From: Phorcus lineatus
Taxonomy: Eukaryota > Mollusca > Gastropoda > Trochida > Trochidae
DNA: 64,000 bases
Reading direction: 5' to 3'
Assembly: GCA_921293015.1 (NCBI GenBank)
Contig: OV121090.1
Span: 20,660,304-20,724,303, forward strand
Within the stretch, counting starts at the first letter, position 1. The number at the start of each line of letters is the position of its first letter. The translations under genes and the position numbers were made by a program. Below are positions 12,157 to 22,662 of the stretch, in pieces. Below the pieces are notes generated by a model that made no database searches, was not told the origin of the DNA, and was given only the letters and a program-made list of their open reading frames with translations.

Positions 12157-15100
12157 ATGTGGTTCTGGGTTGCAGTAACTCTTTTCGTGCTATTTCTTAT
12201 TGTTTTGTATTTAGTGTCGCCGTTGATAACACCGAAACCCCTGAGTTTGACAGGAGAGCATGTCCTTGTAAGTTCACTGACTGAAGTTACATTAAAGTTA
12301 TCTATCGAAATTTGGACTAATTATTCATCATCTGGAAACCTAGCTAAAGATTTTTCGCAAACATGTTTGCACTTGCTAGTTGCAAACGTTGTTAGTTAGA
12401 TTGGTTTATGTTTGATATAGTTGACAAACTGAAATATCCGTGATATCATTGAACTGTCATCCTAGTTCAGATAATCTAAACTTCGGTTTATGTGCGATGA
12501 TTGCCATCCGAAGTTTCCGAAGCATGTTTTAGCAACTTCCCGAGGATTTTGATCGGGAAGGGTTTTGCCCTCTAACTCCATAATAACAAAACATCTATCT
12601 TCAAACCACACATGGATAGAAAGATAAACCTTTTTGACAGTTTTTCATCCTAGAAAATTTTCTTTTTTATTTAGTTGCAACGAATGCATTGCTACCCCGT
12701 AGCCAAGAGGGCGTCTGTAAATCTTGTAAAACACAAGGGAGGTAGCGGTGAATTCAGTGTTGCTAAGTAAAATAGAAAATTTTCTAACATGTGACAGCAG
12801 TTGGATCTAATAGTCAAAGGGTTCATCTTGTGTTGATTGAAGTTAGATGTTTCATTTTTATTGACAGATTTCAAAATCCTTCCTGATCAAATTTGTCGGG
12901 AAGCTGCTACAGATAAAATAGGCTAGACATTGACATAGGAAGACGTCTAGCAAGCTGTAATCCTAGTTCGAGAATAGTTTGAGCAAGGACATGTATAGAA
13001 CCTTTCTTATACACATCTTTGGTTTGAGTAATCATTTCTAGCTTGTAACTACATATTGGAATTAATTCTTTTTTATGATAATGATAATACTGATAACTCT
13101 TTATTGCTTGCATTACAGAGTACATTGGAATTTTTTTTTGAAAAGGCGGAAATTCGTTGTGTGAACTTGCCACCTGGCGGCCACATTGTAAAACCATATG
13201 ATAATATCTAATTGAGAATGTAATAATATCATGTAAGCACTGAATAATGCTGTCGTAAACAATGACTCTCAGTAAACGTTGCCTTGCAAAATGACCGATT
13301 GCATTGCATTGTTGGATAATTGAGCTCTCTATATAATGCTTAGCATCAGGGAAGCAAAATCTACCATCTTTTAAGTCTTTTAGTAAATCCCATTTGGAAA
13401 GATGAATACATATTTTTGGCATTATTATGCTGAGATGCTTTAAACATAGCTTGAGATCTATTGATTTATCATTTTGAATGATGTAATTTTACTCTTGGAG
13501 ATAGTTTCCTTTCAATAGTGTCAAAACTATGAATCACTAATTGTGATTTTGGTTTCTGTGGCCAGGTCACTGGGGGGTCAAGTGGTATCGGCCTTGCTGT
13601 AGCTGTTGAGGTTGCAAAACAAGGAGCTAACGTTACTCTGCTAGCGCGAAACCAGGTGAAGATAATCTAAATTTTCTGGATACTACAATACATCAAACAT
13701 TCTAATACTATCAAGAGTCAAAATTCTAAAGTAAATAATGAAATAAATGTTATTGTTTTTCAAATTGATCTAGTAACTCAACTGTTCCATCATTTGTTCA
13801 TGTTCATATTTAATGCTCAAATCATAGATTGAAAACATTTGAATGATGATAATAAAGTAAACCATTAAAACTTTATGATTGTTGAAAAATTTAATAGGCA
13901 AGTACATGTATGTGCAAGTATCTGGCAACACTGTACATTAAACTGTCTATAAAATGAAAAGTAAATAAATAATAATTTAAAATTTTTCAGGCAAAGTTGC
14001 AAGAAGCTAAGGAAGAAGTAGAGAAGTTTCTCATTGACAAGTCAAAACAGGTAGGTAATAAAGTAGACTCCCATCCAGACCCTATGGCAAAATATTAAAT
14101 GACGTTCTTAAGTCTAGAAAATGTTTGCAAGCCCAGCTACCTCAGCCATAGGCCTGAAACTAAGTTTTGAACAGGACTCTTTTTTTATATTATTTCATAT
14201 ATTTTTGGTGAAATCATTATACGCATTGCGCATTATACTGGTGTTTTAAAGTGAAAAATTAAATGGTTCAATGTTATTACATGTCTTACATAGATTGAGG
14301 TTTGTTTCTTTTCAAAATAATAAGCCTAATTTCAAGCAACTTCTCTCCCAAGGTGTTAATGGCGCCAGCACAAATCAATGGCTATTAAAGCCATCAAGCA
14401 TTTCCCCATTTTTCTGTGCTTTTTTTTCTACTGTGGCTAAATCTTATAGTCAATTTAGAAAAAACTAATGAAGGTAACAAGTTGCTAACAACTTATTGCT
14501 TAAGAGGGCCACAACAACAGCCATAAAATTTGTTAGCAGCAAGGTTTATATTAGCCATTGATGGATTCTGGCATATGTTGTACCTTGCATATGAGGTGGA
14601 CTTGAAGTAACAATTTTGGTAGTGTTAATCTTAAAGTAAATGTAACCCTGTACTTGGAGCTTCCGGAATACATTGAAATAGTTACTTGACTTGACAGTGG
14701 CAATTCCAAATTAATACCCTTGTTAATGAATTGTTGTTCCTGTAAATTGGACACTGGGAATGATTTTATACAAATTAAACAAATTTTAGTGTAAAAGTAA
14801 CTTCTTTCTTCTTTACTTTCAGAGAGTTGTGTGTATATCTGTTGATTTATCCCGAGATGCAGCTTCAGTGGATAAGGCAGTTAGACAGGTTAGTACCATA
14901 TCACCAGGAGATAAAAATATCACAGCTCTGTATGAAAGTCAAGCATATATTGTTGTTGATGTCTTTTAGTAAGAGGCAACTGATTTACATTTTGGTAAAT
15001 TTCTGGGCAAATCAAAGCTGAAATTTGGTAATTTTAGTGACCAGGGCCTACCGGTAGATTTTTGAAGCTCTCTTATTACTAAGATAGTCGTAAGCCTATG

Positions 15101-18100
15101 TTAATGCATGGTATCTTAGTGCAAAGAGAGCTCCGAAAATACAGGCCCAGTAACTTAAAGATTTTTAACTTCTACTCTTCCTTACATGGGTATTTTCTTT
15201 CTCAGTAAGACTAGTAACAATGGAACACTTGATGACTCATGTTTCCCTTGGGGTTTGGATATTTCAAACATAAGAATTGAAAAAAAGAAGATTTTGTAAT
15301 AATTTTCAAGTTAATATTTTCCCAGGCTGAAGAGCAGCAAGGTCCAGTTCAATTGTTGGTCAATTCAGCCGGAACCTCAATCAGCGGAACATTCGAGGAT
15401 ACAAAAGTTGAGGACTTTAAGGTACTGACAGCTATGGATTTTTTTGTTTTTCACTTTATTTGTGATCATTGTAAAGAGGAAATGTGCGCAGTTGTATGTG
15501 TAGTGTAATGTATTATTGACCGAGGAATATCACTATTCATTTAAAATATTGTGATGACCTGTGCATGTGGCTCAACTTCTTTCACACAACTCTCATAATG
15601 TTAATGATGACTCTTTTACGGTCAAGTCATTTCTTTTGTAACAGAACTGATGTAAAATAAGTAAAAAGGTTTGTTAAGTAATTAATATTTCATGCTCTCC
15701 TTGCTAGTAACTGATCCAATTGTGACTTGTAAACTTGTTCAGTGGTTATTCTTCTTGTTCTAATTCTTATCTCAGAGGATGATAGATATCAACTATCTGG
15801 GGTCAGTCTACGCAACTAAGGCAGTGGTAGGAAGTATGAAAAAGAGACAGCGTGGACGTATCGTCTTTGTATCCTCCCAGGCTGGACAGATTGGACTGTT
15901 TGGATACACAGCATACTCTGGATCCAAGTATGCACTCAGAGGTCTCGCAGAAGCTCTTCAAATGGAGGTTGGTTGTTATATTTCATATGTGTATTTCAAA
16001 ATTGTGATGATTGTTGATAATCTCCTTGAAATGTACTTTTTATGAGATATGTGTCGAATAATGTGAGGGAATTTTTGAAAAATCACAAAAGTGTTTGTTT
16101 GTTAACAGTTTTCTTTGATAGTTGTTTGGGGGATTTGCATTGTGAATCCTATGAGAAATTGTTAGTTGCTTGTGTTGTGTTTGTTGTTAGAGCTTTGCAC
16201 TCTGAAGCCTTTTGATGGCAGCAAGTATATTAGTGAGCAGATACAAGCTGTATGGAGCTAGGTTTTTATATTTTCAATGTCTCAAAAATACTACTTTCCA
16301 AACCACCTTACACTTAAATCTCAGTTGATATACCAAGAACAGTACTGTTGGACCAGGTTAAGACAAATCTTTTGCTTCAAATATATCTTGAGGAATGATA
16401 AGAAAACTTAAAGGAATTCATTGTATATTTAGTAAGTGGTCAAATTTATTATACAAACATCTTGCTGTTTCAGTTGAAGCCATATAACGTATATGTGACC
16501 TTGACCTGCCCGCCGGACACAGACACGCCTGGATACGCAGAGGAGATGAAATCAAAGGTATTTGAGACAAAACATTTCTTAACTTGTTGTTTGAGTTTGT
16601 CAGTAACGTAATAAATTAGTACACAATGTACATCTTCCTTGAATTCTCAAATATAATTTACCAATGAGGTTGTAGCTTTTGATTTAGACCTGTGAAAGAA
16701 TTGTGTTGTTTTGAAACTGAGACTTTCCAGCAAGATAAAATAAGTATGCCATTTTTGACACTTTGGTGGTGTTACATCTCATGCATTTCTTATATGACAG
16801 CTATTACTGAGATTCTTGACAGCTTTTAACAAGGTTGAGCAAATATAGATGATGCTTTCTCATACTGAAATTGAGAGGCTTTTCAACTTCAAATGAAATG
16901 TTCCTTGTACATCGAGCAGTAGATGACCTGGAAAAGGAATCTGAATTCGAATACAATTAAATACATTTTAAAATGAACACCAGGGTCTACCATCTTATCT
17001 CAGGGTAAGACATACAGCTGACGCTCCACTCTTCTTACCCTGGGTGTAAATCCCAGCATAAACTTTGCGCCGTGATCTATGATTCAGCCAATCAAATACT
17101 TTTATCGCGTATGTGTGCAATTACATTTCAGCTAACCAAAGAGAGCCTCTCAAACTGTAGTTGGCTTTCACTCTTCCACTAAATGGCGACATCCATAGAC
17201 AAACAAACTAGAATCGAAAGTTTATTAGCCGATCGACGATGGTGATAATGTCCGAGTCCAATTTTGTGATTCTGTTTAGTTTATTACAACAAATCGCACC
17301 TCCAGTTTTGAGGGATCGGTTTGATTTTCAAAGGGATGGGCGCCGCCATATTAAAATTCTGACTCGCCTTTCAAGCGCCGTCATTGGTTGACTATTTCAA
17401 GAAAGTTTGTGGGTCATAGGTCACGGTGCGAAGTTTATGCTGGGGTTTAAACCCAGGGTAAGAAGAGTGGAGCGTCAGCTATACGTCTTACCCTGAGACA
17501 GGATGCTGGGTCCACCTGCCAACCATTTCAACCCATACAAATTACTGAAGAAGGGTTCTTTACTTTTTGCCCAACATGTCTATAGCTTTGAGCTTGTCAA
17601 TATATACATAGATTTATTAATATATCAATCATTATTTTACCTGTATATTTCAGCCGAAGGAAACACAAATGATCTCCGAAACAGCTGGTCTGTTTCAAGC
17701 AAGTGACGTTGCCAAAACAATCATCAAAGATGCAGTTGTAAGTTATATTTGAAAATCAATTGTAAATCAGTTGTAAATGTGCTGTATAGGTTCTTTGAGC
17801 AAAGTAGGTTTGCAGTACTATTTCCAATAATTATGAGATAAACATAATGCATTAGCTTGTTCTAGAGATACTGTTTAATCTTTTCAATAACCGGCTATAT
17901 AAGACTTTGGAGAATATGTAACAATCATTATATCTGTATGAAATCATGTTAAGAACTTAACAATCAATTTCACTTTAATTTATGGCTTTACAATATTCTT
18001 GTTGATGTCATGGGCCATTGTTTTGTGACCTCATTAGGCTAAATAAAAAAAATGAAATGTTTCTCGGGCTCCGGCGCGTCACTTTTATGTGTGCGCGTCA

Positions 18101-21100
18101 AAATTTTTTATTGCCATTAAAAAAAAATTTTATTTAATTTTCCGCGTCGTTATCGCTAAAAACCCCGATTATCCATTTGTCCACTATAATTTAGTGTCTG
18201 TAAGAACGAGTGTACTTCCGTTTGCAAACTCCTAACATCGCGTACACGCTCTCTACATTGAGTGGGCTTTATGCAGCTGCCTATTTATATCGATGTACGG
18301 AGTTTGCAAGCAGCATGGCCGTCCTGGTATCGGTGAAAATCACTGCTGAGAGAAAAAATAAAATCTGTTCCTCCCTCGTCACTTTTTTTCCTTTAAAAAA
18401 AAAAAAAAAAAGTCCTCCCTCCCTCGTCACTTTTGAAAAAAATGTGCCCGTGAAACATTTAATTTTTTTTATGCAGCCTTATGTATAAGTGCACTTTATT
18501 GTGGAATAAACATAGTCTGCACCTTTGATATTTACTGAAACAATGCTAGAATTTTTAATTGACTCAGTAAACACAATATACTACATCATGTATTTTAACC
18601 AGTTGGTTGCATAAACAAGTCAGGTATGTATATGATCCCCAACCCATTGGTAGGTTATGAGTATACACATTATTAAAAAATGATCAATAAAGATAAAACC
18701 AAATTTTTAATACTTACCCCACTTCTTATATTGCATATTACCTATACTTCCGATAAAACGATTGGAAAACGTGTTGGTAGTAGTCATCCTGTCTTCATAC
18801 TGTAAGACGGGGAATATGACGATGACAACACGGCCTCGTAACCGGAAGGTAACGATCCAATCCGTCACGTGACCACGTCGACAAAATCACATTCCATATT
18901 TATCGCTTTCGCGATTGGAAGTGTTTTGTTTGAGTTGAATTAACTGTGTTGTATTTTTGTGATTTGACTATCTTTGCTGCACGGTATGTTCGCTTTGTTA
19001 TCCTTATCTTGGTGCCTGATGTGAATAATGCAGGGGTTACCTACCTCGCTTTGCTTCGCTTGGAATTCTATTTGGGTCGTGCTCGTCACGTCTCGCATGT
19101 TCTTTCACCGTTTTTCTTCGGTTGTGGCTGTTAATGGTATCCATTATCCATTTTGAAACCTTTCACGCATGCTTTATCCATTAGAATTTCATTTTTCACC
19201 ACGAAATGTCTTCGTTCTGTTTACGTGTCACCAAACAAAATGGCGGTCTGTTTGGTGTCAGTTCGCACGTGCTTGTGCGGTACTGCTAAGTTTAATTTTT
19301 CTTTAAAAATAATCTTTCAAACTTTAATAACATTTTAGCACTGGGAAATGGTTTTTCACTGTTGCTATGGTTGTTATTTGTTCGCTCATCCGGGCCCCTA
19401 TCTCGTCTTCTTCGTTGTTTGCTAATAGGATTCCAGAGGTCCATCGGGAGAAGTCAGCGGTCTCCCAGGCGGACTTCACCTTTCAGGCCACCAAGATGGT
19501 CGTTGCGAACCTCCCAGCTGCGTCGTCTTCGGCCCGCTCTTACTCCGGTCGCCGCAAGTCAGTCTGAGGAGCCCTCCGTGGCAGGGGGGGCAAGAATCGG
19601 AGTACCCGAGGAGCAGCTTCCTCTTCCGCCAACGCCTCCGGCTACCAGCGCAAGACGCAAAAGTTCCCCCGCACCCCGGGGAAACAGAAGCAGAAGCCCG
19701 TGTACAGGCGCCGCTGAAAAGGAGGAAAGTCACGGCTGGACCCTCCCGCAAGGTCGTGGTATCCAGAGTTGCGCGGCCTCGTCGTAAGGGCGCCAAGTCC
19801 ACTCCCTCTGTGGCCTCATCTGCTGGTCCATCCGCACAGTCGGTTCCCTCACCCCGACCCAGGACGGTTTCATCTGTCCGTATGGACCATTTGCAGAAAA
19901 CTCTAAAGGCTAAGGGTTATTCGTCGCGGGTGGCAAGCGCCATTTCCCGGGCCCATAGAGTTTCAACGAGGTCCCTTTATGATGACAAGTGGCTCTCGTT
20001 TGTGCGCTTTTGTGAAGAGAGATCTCAAGATCCGGTGAGGGCTCCCCCACAGTTTGTAGCGGAGTTCTTGCTGTATCTTCGAAGGAAGAAACACCTTAAG
20101 GGAGGAACCATCTCCACCTATTTGTCAGCACTGAACTCAGTCCTCGCCGTCAAGCAGGATGTGAGGTTCTCTAAGACGCCGGAACTGATCGCCATGTTGA
20201 AGTCTTTTAAGCTTGAGGATCAGAAGTTGAAGTTTCGTCCTCCAGCTTGGGACCTCAATTTGGTTTTGAGGCACTTGAGAGGCCCACCGTATGAGCCGTT
20301 GGCCGAAGCGTCTTTTGAGGATGTGACCCGGAAGACGGTTTTTCTCCTGTCCTTGGCTACGGCAGCCAGGGTCAGTGAGGTGCACGCGTTGGACGTGACA
20401 AGGGTCCGCTTCGAGCAAGTGCGACATGCGGCGGTTCACTTGGGACTCCTGTGGAACTTCGTCGCCAAGAACCAGCTCCCAGGACAGCCGGACAGGAAGT
20501 TCATTATTCCGCCGTTGTCGTCGGTCGTGCACCCCTCGGAGGTGGAGGAGCTGTCCATGTGTCCGGTGAGAGCTCTCAAGGAGTACATCAACCGTTCCAC
20601 CTCCAGGAGGAAATCCCGAAAGAGGCTGTTCATTCCGTTCTCGACTTCCGGGAATGGAGAGGTCAGTAGAAATACCATTGCCTTGTGGTTAAGGCAGACT
20701 ATTCTGGCGGCGTACGACGCTGCAGGAGAACCTCACCCGACTGCTAACAACCCTCATGAGATTCGGGCGTTGGCTTCCACCATGGCGCTGCACCGCAACA
20801 TATCTGTGCCGGCCATCATGGAAGGATGTTTCTGGAGATCGACCTCCGTCTTCGCCAGCCATTATCTCCGGGACTTGGCAGTGGAGGACGTGGAGGGACT
20901 CCAGTCCTTTGGGCCGTTGGTGGTCGCTCAACAGCTGACCCGACCAACCAGGCACTAGGTAATTACACCTCAGTGTTATATACCTTAGGGCTTTCCCACG
21001 GTCCGTCGTGGCGTTCCCCTAAGGTTCTTTTGGGCTTATGTTATGTTCTCCCTTGCAGGGGGCTTCTGACATTCGTCCTGTGTGTTTTTCCCTGACGGGG

Positions 21101-22662
21101 GGTCCGTTCGCCGGCCTGCCCGCCATCCTTGTCTGTCGGATTAACATGCAATATAAGAAGTGGGGTAAGTATTAAAAATTTATTAAAATCTAAATATTTT
21201 AGATATTTAAAAATACTTACCCCACTTCTGGGATTAAGCCCGCCCAGCGATGTCTCACTTCCTCCCCTCAGGCGGCCGTCGTTGGACCTTCATATGAAAT
21301 GTGATTTTGTCGACGTGGTCACGTGACGGATTGGATCGTTACCTTCCGGTTACGAGGCCGTGTTGTCATCGTCATATTCCCCGTCTTACAGTATGAAGAC
21401 AGGATGACTACTACCAACACGTTTTCCAATCGTTTTATCGGAAGTATAGGTAATATGCAATATAAGAAGTGGGGTAAGTATTTTTAAATATCTAAAATAT
21501 TTAGATTTTAATAAAATTGTCACATTTCAAGAAAGAATTAAAGTATTATTACTATATAGAAAAAATCAGATATTGGAATAAGTCTAAGTTTGATGAATTT
21601 GTGGAAAAATGGGCAATGTATGTATACTTGTTATGGAGTAGTTACACTATAAGGAATGATTGAGTATGTTTCAGTGAGTGAATGAAATTTCTTATTTTTA
21701 ACTTTCTTTCTTTTTTTTTGTATATTCTTATGTACTTTCTAGAAAACACCTGTTATCGATAATACTAAAGGCAATATGCCTAAAATTATGTATCAAAATG
21801 TAAGATAGCAGGAATAAAAAAAAAAAATTTCACACGAGTTACACCAGATATGTAAAGTTTGTTGGAAAATGTCAGAAAGAAGAAATGTTGAGTATTGTTT
21901 CAAACATTGACATTTGTTGTATACAGCAAGGCCGCTTCATGAGTTATTTTGGGATAGACGGGTACATGCTGGCCAATGTTGGGTGTGGAATGTCTCCCAT
22001 CACCTCCATCATGGAGGCCACACAGCAGGTCAGTGTTCACTACTTTCTTCCTCATGTCCGTGGGTTTAACTAGGTCAGATTAATTTTCAACTTCTGATAA
22101 TCTGTTTACTGTTAAGATTAACAGGCAAGCCTGAATTTCTTTGTCCTGGTGTTGATAATTTCAGTTTTTATTCATCTAATCAAATTACACCAAAATGAAA
22201 AAGCTGATTTCAAAAGGTAGAAAAAATACTTGCATTGACATGGCAGAGTTCGTCCTTGGGAAAAGTTTATATGGAAATGTATTTTCTCATAAAAAGGCAA
22301 ACATTGATAATGATGGTTCTTGATTATTCTTGACATAAAATGAGAGTTGCAATGAAATTATGATATATCATAGTATTAAAAATTGTAATGCTTAATCTGA
22401 TGATATGCCTAAAAGTCCAACTATTTTTCCACAAAAAATATCTATTTAAAAAAAAACTGAATATAGGGTATTGTATAGAATGGCAATATATCTAAAATTC
22501 TGTTTCCCCACATTTCTATCCTTTATGTTGTATTTTCAGGTTGCAACTGTGGGAATCTTTAGGGTGATATCTCTGTTTTATCTCGACCACTTCAATCGGA
22601 TTTGTCAGAAGTGTAAAGAACAGCGGGAAGCTGAAACAACTGGAGAGAAGAAAACCAGCTGA
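12157..22662 (+). CDS. KDSR: 3-ketodihydrosphingosine reductase, complete, 10 exons
   Basis: Exons: 12157-12267, 13566-13655, 13991-14050, 14823-14888, 15326-15421, 15776-15967, 16474-16557, 17654-17737, 21927-22028, 22540-22662. All introns are GT-AG and all phase 0; the product is 335 residues (human 332). It is a short-chain dehydrogenase that reduces 3-ketodihydrosphingosine to dihydrosphingosine with NADPH, step two of de novo sphingolipid synthesis on the cytosolic ER face. Seen: an N-terminal membrane segment (about 1-25), the nucleotide-binding loop TGGSSGIG (39-46), NSAG (122-125), INYLGSVY, the catalytic serine in FVSSQAG, the YxxxK pair Tyr188/Lys192, [13 protein letters not shown], and C-terminal hydrophobic stretches. 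Family blocks such as [16 protein letters not shown] are recognisable. Intron 8 (17738-21926) is inflated by a TIR element and a DIRS-type retroelement; introns 4 and 7 also hold inverted-repeat elements. The reading frame is intact. Confidence 0.97.
12907..13422 (-). CDS. Unidentified 171-codon open frame antisense in KDSR intron 1
   Basis: An uninterrupted ATG-initiated frame of 171 codons, opposite strand to KDSR and wholly inside its first intron (12268-13565). The protein begins [20 protein letters not shown] and ends [14 protein letters not shown] recognise no domain, signal peptide or transposon motif. A frame this long is uncommon by chance in DNA this AT-rich, which is the only support. 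It might be a remnant of an inserted element, a lineage-specific gene, or chance. Confidence 0.25.
   Translation of the reverse strand: MPKICIHLSKWDLLKDLKDGRFCFPDAKHYIESSIIQQCNAIGHFARQRLLRVIVYDSIIQCLHDIITFSIRYYHMVLQCGRQVASSHNEFPPFQKKIPMYSVMQAIKSYQYYHYHKKELIPICSYKLEMITQTKDVYKKGSIHVLAQTILELGLQLARRLPMSMSSLFYL
15044..15151. repeat. Hairpin element, family 'gggcctagattttcgaa' (KDSR intron 4)
   Basis: Left arm gggcctaccggtagattttt...gaagctctctta...actaagata, right arm its imperfect complement tatcttagt...agagagctccgaaaat...ggccc. It folds into a roughly 45-bp stem. Related copies are in PYURF intron 1 (about 33648-33737) and Kelch intron 1 (47577-47690). Confidence 0.7.
16991..17505. mobile_element. 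Long-TIR non-coding element (KDSR intron 7)
   Basis: About 515 bp with inverted termini of roughly 85-100 bp. The left end reads tctcagggtaagacatacag...ctccactcttcttaccctgg...cataaactttgc and the right end is the complement, finishing cttaccctgagacaggatg. The centre has no meaningful open frame. The long TIRs and lack of coding suggest a foldback/MITE type. Confidence 0.75.
18036..18479. mobile_element. TIR element in KDSR intron 8
   Basis: Imperfect inverted termini of about 33 bp: left aggctaaataaaaaaaatga...aatgtttctcgggc, right the complement gcccgtgaaacattt...ttatgcagcct. The interior repeats tccctcgtcacttttt twice around a poly-A run at about 18397. Non-coding. Confidence 0.6.
18709..18899 (+). 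repeat. Left inverted terminal repeat of the DIRS-type element
   Basis: 191 bp, reverse complement of 21292-21482 with about one difference. It starts aatacttaccccacttctta and includes ggtaacgatccaatccgtca and the cacgtgaccacgtcgac block. Presumed to hold the element's promoter. Confidence 0.9.
19367..19720 (+). pseudogene. Probable gag C-terminal remnant of the DIRS-type element
   Basis: One reading frame from 19367 runs to an in-frame TGA at 19565-19567, then continues open in the same frame to a TGA at about 19718-19720. The second part is rich in Arg, Lys, Gly and Ser (e.g. [25 protein letters not shown]), typical of a basic nucleic-acid-binding gag tail. DIRS gag proteins are normally several hundred residues; here only the end seems left and it has a stop in it. 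The recombinase frame begins directly after, so the pol region that should lie between is missing. The gag assignment is inference. Confidence 0.45.
19882..20958 (+). CDS. DIRS-type tyrosine recombinase
   Basis: 358 residues from the first ATG (the frame is open further upstream, from at least 19756). N-terminal SAM-like core-binding region (about 1-110: [26 protein letters not shown]), then the catalytic domain with Arg163 in [17 protein letters not shown] (His292, Arg295), Trp318 in CFWRSTSVF and nucleophile Tyr328 in HYLRDLA. The YLRD ending and the R-H-R-W-Y order match DIRS/Ngaro YRs. It would integrate a circular cDNA without target duplication. No stops or frameshifts, so it may be active. 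It is markedly GC-rich compared with host exons. It could in principle act in trans on other copies; its own element lacks RT. Confidence 0.93.
   Translation: MDHLQKTLKAKGYSSRVASAISRAHRVSTRSLYDDKWLSFVRFCEERSQDPVRAPPQFVAEFLLYLRRKKHLKGGTISTYLSALNSVLAVKQDVRFSKTPELIAMLKSFKLEDQKLKFRPPAWDLNLVLRHLRGPPYEPLAEASFEDVTRKTVFLLSLATAARVSEVHALDVTRVRFEQVRHAAVHLGLLWNFVAKNQLPGQPDRKFIIPPLSSVVHPSEVEELSMCPVRALKEYINRSTSRRKSRKRLFIPFSTSGNGEVSRNTIALWLRQTILAAYDAAGEPHPTANNPHEIRALASTMALHRNISVPAIMEGCFWRSTSVFASHYLRDLAVEDVEGLQSFGPLVVAQQLTRPTRH
21149..21229. repeat. Internal complementary region of the DIRS-type element
   Basis: The first half (21149-21180, gcaatataagaagtggggta...attaaaaattt) is the reverse complement of the left terminus; the second half (21179-21229, tttattaaaatctaaatatt...cccacttct) is the reverse complement of the right terminus including its extension. 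The halves overlap in ttt. In DIRS1-type replication this region templates joining of the two cDNA ends into a circle. Confidence 0.9.
21292..21482 (-). repeat. Right inverted terminal repeat of the DIRS-type element
   Basis: Inverted copy of 18709-18899. Outside it lies a 33-bp AT-rich extension (21483-21515) absent from the left end, as expected for DIRS right ITRs. Confidence 0.9.

Larger units (their letters stand above)
18701..21515 (+). mobile_element. DIRS-type tyrosine-recombinase retroelement lacking reverse transcriptase
   Basis: A 2815-bp element in KDSR intron 8, same strand as the gene. The inverted terminal repeats 18709-18899 and 21292-21482 (191 bp) match with about one mismatch, each running from aatacttaccccacttctta inward to cacgtcgacaaaatcacatt. 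The right end carries a 33-bp extension outside the ITR (21483-21515). An internal complementary region at about 21149-21229 joins the complement of the left end to that of the right end, the hallmark of DIRS elements; its junction trinucleotide ttt/aaa matches both ends (AAA at 18701 and 21513), which fixes the boundaries. It encodes a gag-like C-terminal remnant and a complete tyrosine recombinase but no RT/RNase H or methyltransferase-like domain. Base composition is much GC-richer than the surrounding intron. ITR near-identity implies a recent insertion. Confidence 0.9.

Noticed and set aside
17503..17706. Single 67-codon ORF spanning KDSR exon 8
   Set aside because: Wrong frame; KDSR exon 8 is read in phase with exons 7 and 9.
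19476..20955. Several open frames antisense to or overlapping the recombinase
   Set aside because: GC-rich shadow frames of the tyrosine recombinase; no motif of their own.
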